64,000 nt of DNA, taken from Aneurinibacillus aneurinilyticus ATCC 12856. Its GTDB lineage: Bacteria; Bacillota; Bacilli; Aneurinibacillales; Aneurinibacillaceae. Of this stretch, positions 15,143 through 23,682 are shown in pieces. The notes below the pieces were generated by a model. It ran no database searches. It was not told the DNA's origin and saw nothing but the letters and a program-made list of their open reading frames with translations. How positions within the stretch are numbered: the stretch's first letter is position 1; each line of letters starts with the position of its first letter. A program made the translations under genes and the position numbers. Where the stretch lies: the NCBI RefSeq assembly GCF_000466385.1, contig NZ_KE952777.1:1-64000 (forward strand). Direction: 5' to 3'.

Positions 15143-15319
15143 ATGGCAGTACCTCAAAGACGGACTTCAAAAACTCGCAAAAATAAGCGTCGGACTCACT
15201 TCAAACTGGAAGTGCCGGGCATGGTAAAATGCCCTGAGTGCGGCGAAATGAAGCTGGCTCACCGCGTATGCAAAAGCTGCGGCACATACAAAGGAAACCA
15301 GGTTGTGAATAACGCTTAA
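15143..15319 (+). CDS. rpmF: 50S ribosomal protein L32
   Basis: A 58-residue protein starting [19 protein letters not shown], the standard L32 N-terminus, with the zinc ribbon [18 protein letters not shown] (CxxC-CxxC) in the middle. It is therefore the zinc-dependent form, in contrast to the zinc-free L28 in this window. The length is normal for the family. GAAGGGGGTGGG precedes the ATG. A small palindrome (ACCTG..CAGGT, about 15048-15062) lies in the gap after yceD and may belong to an additional promoter region. A strong terminator follows. Confidence 0.97.
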   Translation: MAVPQRRTSKTRKNKRRTHFKLEVPGMVKCPECGEMKLAHRVCKSCGTYKGNQVVNNA

Positions 15320-15331
15320 TTTCAAACGCAC

Positions 15332-15375
15332 AGGAGGCAGGATGGATGATACCATTCTGCCTCCTTTTGTTTTTC
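15332..15375 (+). terminator. rpmF terminator
   Basis: A long stem AGGAGGCAG..ATGG / CCAT..CTGCCTCCT with a 6 nt loop, then TTTTGTTTTT. It closes the yceD-rpmF unit and insulates the fapR cluster. Confidence 0.9.
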
Positions 15376-15504
15376 GATGTATTAAGCAAAAATGAAATTG
15401 TATTACTTATGTCTGTTTTTACCGAATATTGACTAGTTTTCTGTAGAAGCAGGAATTTGTTTTTTGACGCGAGAAATTAACATGGCAAAAATCAAAAAAG
15501 AACG

Positions 15505-15554
15505 TTGTTATTTCAAAAAAATTTCTATATACTGCTATTAGTAGCTGGTAATAA
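15505..15554 (+). promoter_or_regulatory. fapR-cluster promoter with FapR-type operator
   Basis: TTGTTA (15505-15510), a 17 nt spacer and TATACT (15528-15533). The 17 bp imperfect palindrome TTAGTAGCTGGTAATAA (15538-15554) covers the expected transcription start and resembles the FapR operators known upstream of fapR and other fab genes. This supports autoregulation by FapR and relief by malonyl-CoA, as established for the family. Confidence 0.8.
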
Positions 15555-15596
15555 GAACGGCTGAGCATGTGGAAAGACTATAGGTGGTGAAGTAGG

Positions 15597-16190
15597 ATGG
15601 CTCGCCTTGCGAAGAAAGCTCGCCAGGAAGCACTGCACAATTTGCTTGCGGTAAGTCCATTCTATACGGACGAAGAGCTTGCCGCGCATTTTGGCGTCAG
15701 CATCCAGACCATTCGCCTCGACCGTTTGGAACTCGGCATTCCGGAGGTGCGGGAGCGTATTAAGAGTGTGGCTAAAAAGTCCCTGGATGAAGTAAAGTCG
15801 CTTCCGCTGGAAGAAATGGTAGGGGAATTGCTTGATATCGAGCTGGACCGTTCGGGGATTTCCCTACTTGAGATTATGGAGGAACACATTTTTTCTCGAA
15901 CGCAGATTGCCCGCGGGCATCATATATTTGCTCAGGCCAATTCGCTGGCTGTCGCGGTCATTGATGCGGACGTTGTTCTAACGGCCGCAGCGCGAATCCG
16001 CTACATCCGTCCGGTACGTCTCGGCGAAAGGCTAGTGGCCAAGGCCGCTGTCCGCGAGACAAAGGGTGATCAGAGCAAAGTACGGGTGGAGACGAGAGTG
16101 CAGGATGAGCTCGTATTCAGCGGCACGTTTCGCGTATTCCGCATGAGGGACTTTGACGCGCAGACCGGCCGCAAACAGGAGGAAGTATGA
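15597..16190 (+). CDS. fapR: Fatty acid and phospholipid biosynthesis regulator FapR
   Basis: A 197-residue repressor. The N-terminal helix-turn-helix is in [19 protein letters not shown] (about residues 22-42), and the C-terminal hotdog-fold effector domain contains [20 protein letters not shown] (about 113-132), the malonyl-CoA-binding half. FapR represses fab and pls genes and is released by malonyl-CoA. Length is as in Bacillus FapR. ATG 15597 follows AGGTGGTGAAG. The stop overlaps the plsX start (ATGA). It leads the fatty acid cluster and has an operator at its own promoter. Confidence 0.96.
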   Translation: MARLAKKARQEALHNLLAVSPFYTDEELAAHFGVSIQTIRLDRLELGIPEVRERIKSVAKKSLDEVKSLPLEEMVGELLDIELDRSGISLLEIMEEHIFSRTQIARGHHIFAQANSLAVAVIDADVVLTAAARIRYIRPVRLGERLVAKAAVRETKGDQSKVRVETRVQDELVFSGTFRVFRMRDFDAQTGRKQEEV

Positions 16191-17191
16191 TTATTGCAAT
16201 AGATGCGATGGGGGGAGACTTGGCTCCCGCCTCGAATGTTGAAGGCGCTATTGAAGCGGCGCGAGAGATGCCTGACATCCGTCTCGTGCTTGTGGGTGAT
16301 GAAGCAAGACTTGCACCCATGCTAGCGCAGGCGCCAAAAAACATTGAGATTAGACATGCAAGCGAGATTATTGAAGCCGACGAAGAACCGGTGAAAGCGG
16401 TGCGAAGAAAACGCGATTCATCACTTGTGGTCGGCGTAACCATGGTGAAAAATAAAGAAGCGGATGTTATTATCTCCGCTGGTAATACCGGTGCATTTAT
16501 GACAGCGGCCCTTTTGATTACCGGTCGTATTAAAGGCATTGACCGTCCAGCGTTAAGCCCGATTGTGCCGACGATAGACACTGGGGGCGCGATGATTCTT
16601 GATGCCGGTGCTAATATGGATGCTCATCCGAGAAATTTGTTGCAGTATGCAATTATGGGAAGTATATATGCTGAAAAAGTGATGGGTGTAAAATCACCTC
16701 GTATTGGTTTGCTTAATGTAGGCACAGAAGAAAGAAAAGGGAATGACCTGACGAAAGAAACGTATGGCTTGCTACAGGAAAGTTCGCTAAACTTTGTTGG
16801 CAATGTGGAAGCAAGAGATGTAATGGAGCATGTATGTGACGTTGTCGTTTGTGACGGATTTTCCGGAAATATTCTACTTAAGACGATGGAAGGCATGGCG
16901 AAGACGATGATGTCTGTCATGAAAGAAGAGTTTACACGTACAGTTACTAGCCAATTAGCGGCGATGATGTTGCGTCCGGGACTTAGGCGCATGAAAATGA
17001 AGATGGATTATGCAGAATATGGCGGAGCGTTGCTTATGGGGGTACAGGGTACGTGTATCAAAGCGCACGGTTCTTCTAATGCGCGTGCTATTTATACCGC
17101 TATCAAGCAAGCAAAGAAATTTGTAGAGCAGGACGTAAACAGTCTTATCGCGCGAGAAATTCAAGGAGAAAGCGGGGATAACCATGTTTAA
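16187..17191 (+). CDS. plsX: Phosphate acyltransferase PlsX
   Basis: A 334-residue enzyme that converts acyl-ACP and phosphate to acyl-phosphate, the donor for PlsY in phospholipid synthesis; acyl-phosphate is also the product of the FakA/FakB system suggested by yloV and degV upstream. The N-terminal [12 protein letters not shown] is diagnostic, and [17 protein letters not shown] and [10 protein letters not shown] are conserved blocks. It is a peripheral membrane protein. It is coupled by 4 nt overlap to fapR and by 8 nt overlap to fabH. Confidence 0.97.
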   Translation: MIIAIDAMGGDLAPASNVEGAIEAAREMPDIRLVLVGDEARLAPMLAQAPKNIEIRHASEIIEADEEPVKAVRRKRDSSLVVGVTMVKNKEADVIISAGNTGAFMTAALLITGRIKGIDRPALSPIVPTIDTGGAMILDAGANMDAHPRNLLQYAIMGSIYAEKVMGVKSPRIGLLNVGTEERKGNDLTKETYGLLQESSLNFVGNVEARDVMEHVCDVVVCDGFSGNILLKTMEGMAKTMMSVMKEEFTRTVTSQLAAMMLRPGLRRMKMKMDYAEYGGALLMGVQGTCIKAHGSSNARAIYTAIKQAKKFVEQDVNSLIAREIQGESGDNHV

Positions 17192-18203
17192 GACAAGTCG
17201 GACAGCAGGCATTTTGGCGACGGGGCGTTATTTGCCGGAGAAAGTGTTAACGAATGCCGATCTGGAGAAGATGGTGGAAACATCAGATGAATGGATTGTA
17301 TCCCGCACAGGGATTAAAGAGAGAAGAATCTCTCGCCCGGATGAAACATCTTCTGATATGGCAGCGGCCGCCGCGCGGCAGGCGCTGGAGAAAGCCGGTA
17401 TTGCTGCTGAACAAGTCGACCTTATCATTGTGGCGACAGTTACCCCGGATATGTTCTTTCCATCTACGGCGTGCATTATACAGGAAAAGCTAGGAGCCAA
17501 ACGTGCAGCTGCATTTGATTTATCTGCCGCATGCTCCGGGTTTTTATACGGTGCATCTGTTGCAGCGCAATTTGTTTCCAGTGGAACATACCGTTACGCA
17601 CTGGTCATTGGCGTAGAGTCGCTCTCCAAAATTGTTGATTGGTCCGATCGCAGTACATGTGTGCTTTTTGGCGATGGAGCGGGTGCGGCTGTTATCGGTC
17701 CTGTGGAGGAAGGAAATGGGTTTCTATCCTTTGAATTGGGAGCAGATGGCGGCGGTGCAGAACTGTTGAAGCTTGAAGCAGGGGGATCGCGTATTCCGGT
17801 TCCGAAAGTAAAGCCGGGCAGCCCTGAGAATTACATTCACATGGCAGGCGGAGAAGTATTCAAGTTTGCGGTTCGGGCTATGAATACTGCATCTGACCAG
17901 GCACTTCTAAAAGCTGGCATTACAAAAGAGGATGTCGACTTCCTAGTGCCGCATCAGGCGAACCTTCGCATTATTGATTCGGCGGTCAAACGTTTAGGCC
18001 TGCCGTATGACAAGGTAGTCGTGAACCTGAACCGTTACGGCAATATGTCATCTGCATCGATCCCGGTCGCGCTCGACGAAGCGGTTAGCGAAGGGCGGAT
18101 CAAAGATGGAGATACGCTAGTGCTTGTAGGGTTTGGCGGCGGTTTAACATGGGGAGCCTCGGTTATAAAATGGTCGACCAAGGAAAAAAAGGAGGGGGAA
18201 TAA
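17184..18203 (+). CDS. fabH: Beta-ketoacyl-ACP synthase III
   Basis: A 339-residue condensing enzyme that starts fatty acid synthesis from acyl-CoA and malonyl-ACP. The catalytic cysteine lies in [11 protein letters not shown] (Cys117), the histidine in VPHQANLRI (about 257) and the asparagine in [10 protein letters not shown] (about 287), completing the Cys-His-Asn triad. [13 protein letters not shown] near residue 32 is also typical. In branched-chain Bacillota the enzyme prefers isobutyryl- or anteiso-type primers, which I infer but cannot see here. ATG 17184 overlaps plsX. The stop overlaps the fabD start (TAATG). In B. subtilis fabH copies lie outside this cluster. Confidence 0.97.
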   Translation: MFKTSRTAGILATGRYLPEKVLTNADLEKMVETSDEWIVSRTGIKERRISRPDETSSDMAAAAARQALEKAGIAAEQVDLIIVATVTPDMFFPSTACIIQEKLGAKRAAAFDLSAACSGFLYGASVAAQFVSSGTYRYALVIGVESLSKIVDWSDRSTCVLFGDGAGAAVIGPVEEGNGFLSFELGADGGGAELLKLEAGGSRIPVPKVKPGSPENYIHMAGGEVFKFAVRAMNTASDQALLKAGITKEDVDFLVPHQANLRIIDSAVKRLGLPYDKVVVNLNRYGNMSSASIPVALDEAVSEGRIKDGDTLVLVGFGGGLTWGASVIKWSTKEKKEGE

Positions 18204-19150
18204 TGGGCAAGATCGCGTTCATTTTTCCCGGGCAGGGATCGCAATATGTAGGTATGGGGGCGGATTTATACGAGCAGGAATCGGCTGCGAAGGCGGTGTT
18301 TGATGAAGCGGATCAAGCGCTAGGCGTTTCACTATCCGCTCTCTGCTTTGAGGGACCGGAAGATACATTGCGCTTGACGGCTAACACGCAGCCAGCTATT
18401 CTGACGGACAGCATCGCTATACTTAACGTGCTGAAAGAGAAAGCGAGCGTGACTCCCGATTATGTTGCCGGTCATAGCCTGGGTGAATATTCAGCGTTAG
18501 TGGCGGCGGGGGCATTATCATTTGCGGATGCTGTACAAATTGTACGTTCACGCGGACGATATATGGAAGAAGCTGTGCCTGCGGGACAGGGGGCCATGTC
18601 TGCTGTTATGGGCATGGATCGTGAAGCTTTGACAGAAATATGCCAAAGCACTACAGAAGCAGGCTATCCTGTACAGCTTGCCAATCTGAATTGCCCAGGA
18701 CAGATCGTTATTTCCGGCAGTGCGGAAGGGGTAGCACAGGCAGGGGACGTGGCAAAAGCCAACGGTGCTAAGCGAGTCATTCCGTTAAATGTAAGCGGCC
18801 CGTTTCATTCTATGCTGATGGAACCGGCAGCGGAGAAGCTTTCTCGTAAGCTCGACGAATATATGATTCAAGATGCCGGGGTGGCGGTAGTAGCTAACGT
18901 ATCTGCGAATGTTGTACAGGCGAAAGAAGAAATTAAGGCCTCCTTGATTAAGCAAGTCGCTTCTCCGGTACTGTGGGAAGATAGTGTACGCTTTATGCTG
19001 GATGAAGGCGTTGACTTGTTTATCGAGATTGGACCAGGTACGGTATTATCCGGATTGGTTAAGAAGGTTGATCGCAAGGTACGGACGATAAGCATTCAGG
19101 ATATGGTGACACTAGAAAAAGCGCTTGAACAGTTACAGGTACAGAAATAA
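18203..19150 (+). CDS. fabD: Malonyl-CoA-ACP transacylase
   Basis: A 315-residue transferase moving malonyl from CoA to ACP. The N-terminus has FPGQGSQYVGMG, the nucleophile is in GHSLGEY (Ser92), and the catalytic histidine is in VSGPFHSMLM at about residue 200. ATG 18203 is preceded by AGGAGGGGG; the longer ORF start inside fabH is not needed. It overlaps fabH by one base. Its position in fapR-plsX-fabH-fabD-fabG-acpP-fabF is consistent with a single FapR-controlled operon. Confidence 0.97.
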   Translation: MGKIAFIFPGQGSQYVGMGADLYEQESAAKAVFDEADQALGVSLSALCFEGPEDTLRLTANTQPAILTDSIAILNVLKEKASVTPDYVAGHSLGEYSALVAAGALSFADAVQIVRSRGRYMEEAVPAGQGAMSAVMGMDREALTEICQSTTEAGYPVQLANLNCPGQIVISGSAEGVAQAGDVAKANGAKRVIPLNVSGPFHSMLMEPAAEKLSRKLDEYMIQDAGVAVVANVSANVVQAKEEIKASLIKQVASPVLWEDSVRFMLDEGVDLFIEIGPGTVLSGLVKKVDRKVRTISIQDMVTLEKALEQLQVQK

Positions 19151-19162
19151 GGGGGAGAGAGG

Positions 19163-19903
19163 ATGCTTGAAGGAAAAGTTGCGCTCGTTACCGGTGCTTC
19201 CAGAGGGATTGGGCGCGCGATTGCGCTTGAGTTGGCCCGCCAGGGCGCAGATGTAGCCATTAATTATGCAGGCAATGAAGCAGCTGCCCGGGACGTAGCG
19301 GACGAAATTGCCAGGCTGGGCCGACGTGCTCTTGTAGTAAAGGCAAACGTAGCGGATGCAGACGAAGTCGAAACGATGGTGAAGCAAACAATAGATGAGC
19401 TGGGCAAACTGGATATCCTGGTAAACAATGCGGGCATCACCCGGGATAATCTGCTAATGCGCATGAAAGAGGCGGAGTTTGATGAGGTTATTGCCATCAA
19501 TCTAAAGGGAGTGTTCAATTGTATTAAAGCGGTAACACGCCCAATGATGAAAGCGCGGTCCGGCCGTATTATCAATATCTCTTCGGTCGTCGGCGTTATG
19601 GGTAACGCAGGACAGGCGAATTATGTGGCAGCAAAAGCAGGTGTCATCGGGATGACGAAGTCAGTTGCCCGTGAACTGGCCAGCCGCGGCATTACCGTGA
19701 ATGCAGTTGCTCCGGGATTTATCGAAACAGATATGACTTCTGTGCTTGGCGAAGACACGAAAGAATCATTGCTTGGTGAGATACCGCTCGCCCGTCTTGG
19801 CAAGCCGGAGGATATCGCTAATATGGTAGCCTTTGTTGCTTCAGAAAAAGCTGAATATATTACAGGCCAAGTTTTCCATGTTGATGGTGGCATGTACATG
19901 TAA
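19163..19903 (+). CDS. fabG: 3-oxoacyl-ACP reductase
   Basis: A 246-residue short-chain dehydrogenase that reduces beta-ketoacyl-ACP with NADPH. The cofactor loop is TGASRGIG (residues 10-17), NNAG is at about 90, and the Ser-Tyr-Lys triad is in ISSVVGVMG (Ser about 140) and YVAAK (Tyr about 153, Lys about 157). The C-terminus [15 protein letters not shown] is typical of FabG. ATG 19163 follows GGGGGAGAGG. It is 49 nt upstream of acpP. Confidence 0.97.
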   Translation: MLEGKVALVTGASRGIGRAIALELARQGADVAINYAGNEAAARDVADEIARLGRRALVVKANVADADEVETMVKQTIDELGKLDILVNNAGITRDNLLMRMKEAEFDEVIAINLKGVFNCIKAVTRPMMKARSGRIINISSVVGVMGNAGQANYVAAKAGVIGMTKSVARELASRGITVNAVAPGFIETDMTSVLGEDTKESLLGEIPLARLGKPEDIANMVAFVASEKAEYITGQVFHVDGGMYM

Positions 19904-19952
19904 GACAGCGTATAATAAACAAATGATCACCGCTTGAGAGGAGGTGAAAGCA

Positions 19953-20186
19953 GTGGCAGATACATTTGACCGTGTGAAAAAAATCATCGTGGATCGCCTC
20001 GGCGTTGACGAATCTGAGATTAAAGAGGAAGCTTCTTTCAAAGACGATCTCGGCGCAGACTCTCTTGATGTCGTAGAGCTAGTGATGGAACTTGAAGATG
20101 AGTTCGATCTGGAAATTTCCGACGAAGACGCAGAGAAAATCACGACTGTGGGTGATGTAATTAAATACATACAAGCCCACAAGTAA
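19953..20186 (+). CDS. acpP: Acyl carrier protein
   Basis: A 77-residue acidic protein, central carrier of type II fatty acid synthesis. The 4'-phosphopantetheine attachment serine is Ser37 in [11 protein letters not shown]. The sequence is very close to Bacillus ACP, including the C-terminal [13 protein letters not shown] 19953 is chosen because GAGAGGAGGTGA lies at normal spacing; the upstream in-frame GTG 19944 overlaps that site. A hairpin follows the gene before fabF and may adjust the relative abundance of acpP mRNA. Confidence 0.97.
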   Translation: MADTFDRVKKIIVDRLGVDESEIKEEASFKDDLGADSLDVVELVMELEDEFDLEISDEDAEKITTVGDVIKYIQAHK

Positions 20187-20208
20187 GGTGAAGCACGCAG
20201 CTTCAGGA

Positions 20209-20236
20209 AAAGTCCCGTATATGTATGCGGGACTTT
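20209..20236 (+). terminator. Stem-loop between acpP and fabF (partial terminator?)
   Basis: A perfect 9 bp stem AAAGTCCCG / CGGGACTTT with a 10 nt loop, followed by only a weak pyrimidine run (CTCCTC). It could be a leaky terminator or an RNA processing/stability element leaving acpP in excess; fabF is otherwise in line with the operon. Confidence 0.55.
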
Positions 20237-20318
20237 CTCCTCATTGTGGGTTATGTGGCAGCTTCCTATAAAAAAGACGCTGCTTTATTCCATTGTTATC
20301 ATATTCCGAGGTGAAACC

Positions 20319-21560
20319 ATGAGAAATCGTGTAGTAATAACAGGTGTGGGAGCCATCACACCGCTCGGCAATAACGTAAAGGAATTCTGGGAAGGGTTGC
20401 TTACGGGTAAATCCGGTGTGGACTACATTACCGCGTTTGATACAGAAGGCTTTTCGACGAAATTTGCCGCTGAAGTAAAGGACTTCCACCCGGAAGAATA
20501 TATGGATAAGAAGGACATTAAGCGTACGGACCGTTTCGTGCAATTTGCGATTGCTGCAGCAAGAATGGCGGTGGAGGATGCAGGTCTTGAGATTACTGAG
20601 GAAAACGCCGAAAACATAGGCGTATATATCGGTTCAGGCATTGGCGGCCTGGGTACGTGGGAAGAGCAGCATACCCTCCTTATGGAAAAAGGTCCTCGGC
20701 GCGTAAGCCCCTTTTTCGTGCCAATGATGATAGCGAATATGGCATCTGGCCAGGTATCGATCGTTCTTGGGGCTAAGGGACCGAACAGTGCAGCGATTAC
20801 GGCGTGTGCCAGCGCGACGAACTCGATCGGTGATGCATTTAAAATCATCGAACGTGGCATTGCTGATGTTATGATTACCGGAGGAACAGAGGCTTCGATT
20901 CGTCCGATGGCGGTGGCTGGCTTCTCCAATGCGAAGGCCCTTTCCTCACGCAATGATGCTCCGAAGAAAGCGAGTCGTCCGTTTGATAATGAGCGTGATG
21001 GGTTTGTTATGGGAGAGGGATCAGGTATTCTTGTGCTTGAGTCATTGGAACATGCGAAAAAGCGTGGTGCGAACATTCTCGCTGAAATCATCGGCTACGG
21101 TATGAGTGCAGATGCATACCACTTAACCCAACCTGCTCCGGGCGGTGAAGGTGCAGCACGGGCGATGACGGCAGCTCTCAAGGATGCAGAAATAGCGCCG
21201 GAAGAAGTAAGCTACATTAACGCACATGGCACATCCACTGATTATAATGATAAGTTTGAAACGATGGCTATTAAGAAATCGCTGGGGGACCATGCATACA
21301 AAGTAGCCATTAGCTCTACTAAATCGATGACGGGTCATCTGCTTGGGGCCGCTGGCGGTATCGAGGCGATTGCCTGTGTACTGGCCCTTCGCGATCAAAT
21401 TGTACCTCCGACTATTAACTACGAAACACCGGATCCTGAATGTGATCTTGATTATGTGCCGAACGAAGCAAGAAAGATGAATGTTACCGTGGCATTGTCT
21501 AATTCACTTGGTTTCGGTGGACATAACGCGACCCTTGTTTTTAAAAAGTATATAGACTGA
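20319..21560 (+). CDS. fabF: Beta-ketoacyl-ACP synthase II
   Basis: A 413-residue elongating condensing enzyme. It starts [18 protein letters not shown]. The catalytic cysteine is in [10 protein letters not shown] (Cys163), and the two histidines are in [11 protein letters not shown] (about 304) and [11 protein letters not shown] (about 341). ATG 20319 with GAGGTGAAACC is chosen over the in-frame ATG 20244, which would add a non-family N-terminus. It lies 132 nt after acpP. In B. subtilis fabF is elsewhere next to fabHA, so this cluster is more complete. Confidence 0.97.
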   Translation: MRNRVVITGVGAITPLGNNVKEFWEGLLTGKSGVDYITAFDTEGFSTKFAAEVKDFHPEEYMDKKDIKRTDRFVQFAIAAARMAVEDAGLEITEENAENIGVYIGSGIGGLGTWEEQHTLLMEKGPRRVSPFFVPMMIANMASGQVSIVLGAKGPNSAAITACASATNSIGDAFKIIERGIADVMITGGTEASIRPMAVAGFSNAKALSSRNDAPKKASRPFDNERDGFVMGEGSGILVLESLEHAKKRGANILAEIIGYGMSADAYHLTQPAPGGEGAARAMTAALKDAEIAPEEVSYINAHGTSTDYNDKFETMAIKKSLGDHAYKVAISSTKSMTGHLLGAAGGIEAIACVLALRDQIVPPTINYETPDPECDLDYVPNEARKMNVTVALSNSLGFGGHNATLVFKKYID

Positions 21561-21567
21561 TACACTT

Positions 21568-22272
21568 TTGGTGGTGAATAAGGCAGTGGATTTTGAACGA
21601 TTCCAACAGGAAATTGGGGTCCGTTTTAAAAATGAAAAACTTCTCCGACAGGCGTTTACGCATTCTTCATATGTAAACGAGCACCGAGGCAAGCTGTTTC
21701 AGGACAATGAGCGTCTTGAATTTCTCGGCGATGCGGTGCTGGAGTTGACTGTTTCCCAATTTCTTTATACCCATTTTCCCAAAATGTCCGAAGGGGAGTT
21801 AACCAAACTAAGAGCCGCCATCGTTTGTGAGCCGTCTCTGGTTATGTTCGCGAATCAGCTTAAATTTGGTGAGCTTATTCTTCTCGGTAAGGGGGAGGAG
21901 TTAACCGGGGGCAGATTTCGTCCTGCGCTACTTGCGGACGTGTTTGAAGCCTTTATCGGAGCTCTGTATCTTGATCAAGGGCTGGGCATTGTGTTCCGTT
22001 TTTTGGAGAAATATGTATATCCGCGAATCAATAATGGAGAATTTACCCGGGTTACAGATTATAAAAGTCAACTGCAAGAATACGTACAGCGCGATGGCCT
22101 CGGAGAAATCCAGTACAGGATCGTACAGGAGAAAGGTCCGGCGCACAGCCGCGAGTTCGTCTCCGAAGTAATGCTGAATGGTAACGTGCTTGGTCAAGGT
22201 ACAGGCCGATCGAAGAAAGAAGCCGAGCAGCATGCGGCCGCTATGGCTATGAAGCATCTTGCCGTAAAGTAA
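21568..22272 (+). CDS. rnc: Ribonuclease III
   Basis: An endonuclease of up to 234 residues cleaving double-stranded RNA in rRNA, scRNA and mRNA processing. The catalytic domain has the signature [13 protein letters not shown] (about residues 45-57) with the metal-binding acidic residues, and [15 protein letters not shown]; the C-terminal double-stranded-RNA-binding domain ends with [19 protein letters not shown]. The start is uncertain: TTG 21568, GTG 21571, 21574 and 21586 are in frame, and GGTGGTGAATAAGG favours GTG 21586. It lies between acpP/fabF and smc as in most Bacillota. Confidence 0.95.
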   Translation: MVVNKAVDFERFQQEIGVRFKNEKLLRQAFTHSSYVNEHRGKLFQDNERLEFLGDAVLELTVSQFLYTHFPKMSEGELTKLRAAIVCEPSLVMFANQLKFGELILLGKGEELTGGRFRPALLADVFEAFIGALYLDQGLGIVFRFLEKYVYPRINNGEFTRVTDYKSQLQEYVQRDGLGEIQYRIVQEKGPAHSREFVSEVMLNGNVLGQGTGRSKKEAEQHAAAMAMKHLAVK

Positions 22273-22291
22273 TGAAGGTGACAAAAACGAT

Positions 22292-23362
22292 ATGAAACAG
22301 CATATAAACATTGCATTGTTCGTGCCGCATCAAGGTTGCCCAAAAGATTGCGTGTTTTGCAACCAAGCCCGGATTACCGGACGGAAGAGGGAGAACATGC
22401 TAACGGAAGAAGCGGTGCGGCGTTCAATTGAGGAGCAGCTAACCACTGTGCACAGCGGGCAGGAAGCGGAGATCGCGTTTTTTGGCGGGAGCTTTACCGG
22501 CCTGCCCCGTAGTTATCAGACAATGCTGTTGACGGTAGCAAAAGAGTATGTGGTGGCGGGCCGGGTACATGGCATTCGTTTGTCCACGCGTCCAGACTAC
22601 ATCGCGCCACATATCATGGAATATCTCCTCTCATACGGAGTTACTACGATAGAGCTTGGCTGTCAATCGCTTGATGATGAAGTGCTCCACTTGTCTAAAA
22701 GAGGTCATACGGCAGCACAAGTAGAGCAAGCGGTCCGGGTCATTCGGCAGTATCCGTCCGTACAGCTGGGCTTGCAGATCTTGCCGGGTCTTCCAGGAGA
22801 TACGCTTGAGAAAAGCGTGCGTACTGCTGAAGCGATCGTGGAGCTTGCGCCTGATTTTACGCGTATTTATCCTGCGTTAGTCATTTCCGGTACGGAGCTT
22901 GAGTGGTTATACGCAACACATCAATATAAGCCATTATCGATAGAAGAAGCGGTGCGATGGACAGCGGAGATTTGGCTGCCGTTGTTGAAAGCCGATATTC
23001 CGGTTATCCGTATGGGGCTGCATGCGTCGGACGATTTGCGGGGGGAAGGTACTGTATTGGCTGGTCCGTTCCATCCTTCGTTTCGCCAATTGGTGGAAGA
23101 GGAGCTGTTTCGTCGGTTGCTGAAGCGAATGATGGAGAGGGTTATGTACGGTTCAACAGCTTCGCTTCAAGTCTCGATTCATCCGGCAGATGAGACCGCG
23201 TTGCGAGGCCGCAAAGGTGAAAGCTGGAAACAGGCCATTTCCGTTCTTGTGGATGCGGGCGGTAAAGCTTCCTTGATGCTAGACAGAAGTCTTCCCCGCA
23301 GGCAATTGAGATGGCAGATGGAAGAGGGGCCTGTACAATCCCTTGCTTTTACTGACCTGTAA
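22292..23362 (+). CDS. Elp3-like radical SAM protein
   Basis: A 356-residue radical SAM protein. The 4Fe-4S-binding cluster is GCPKDCVFCNQ (Cx3Cx2C) at about residues 15-25, followed by EIAFFGGSFTGL, LSTRPDYI and TIELGCQSLDDEVL, which match the radical SAM half of Elp3-type proteins. There is no acetyltransferase domain, so it is not a full Elp3. It resembles uncharacterised proteins encoded between rnc and smc in Brevibacillus and Paenibacillus; the substrate is unknown, with tRNA modification or a redox role being guesses. ATG 22292 follows GAAGGTGACAAAAACG. A strong terminator follows. Confidence 0.85.
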   Translation: MKQHINIALFVPHQGCPKDCVFCNQARITGRKRENMLTEEAVRRSIEEQLTTVHSGQEAEIAFFGGSFTGLPRSYQTMLLTVAKEYVVAGRVHGIRLSTRPDYIAPHIMEYLLSYGVTTIELGCQSLDDEVLHLSKRGHTAAQVEQAVRVIRQYPSVQLGLQILPGLPGDTLEKSVRTAEAIVELAPDFTRIYPALVISGTELEWLYATHQYKPLSIEEAVRWTAEIWLPLLKADIPVIRMGLHASDDLRGEGTVLAGPFHPSFRQLVEEELFRRLLKRMMERVMYGSTASLQVSIHPADETALRGRKGESWKQAISVLVDAGGKASLMLDRSLPRRQLRWQMEEGPVQSLAFTDL

Positions 23363-23404
23363 TGTGTATATAAAGTATCCGGCTTGCAGCCGGTTTGAAA
23401 CGGG

Positions 23405-23472
23405 GAAAAACGAGGCCACCTGGACACCTGGGGACGAACATCTTTACCGGTTATGCCAGGGCCTCGTTTTTA
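23405..23472 (+). terminator. Terminator after the radical SAM gene
   Basis: AAAAACGAGGCC..CCTGG pairs with CCAGG..GCCTCGTTTTT over about 12-17 bp, enclosing a 35 nt insert that may itself fold. The A run and T run make it usable in both directions. The rest of the 23363-23682 gap is AT-rich and probably holds the smc promoter, which I cannot place with confidence. Confidence 0.8.
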
Positions 23473-23682
23473 ACCGTTTTTTCTTTTTTCAGCGTGTAGT
23501 GACATCCTCTCAGGACAATGATACATTTTTTATATAAATATTTATGTGCTATGTTGGTGTGTGTGATGAAAGAATACAACGATAATATATCAGTAGGTTA
23601 CTATCGGTTTATATAGAAAAAACGTTCATGGCAAGGATGACCTGTTTACATATAGTGATCAGGGAGGATGGAGAGTGAATCT

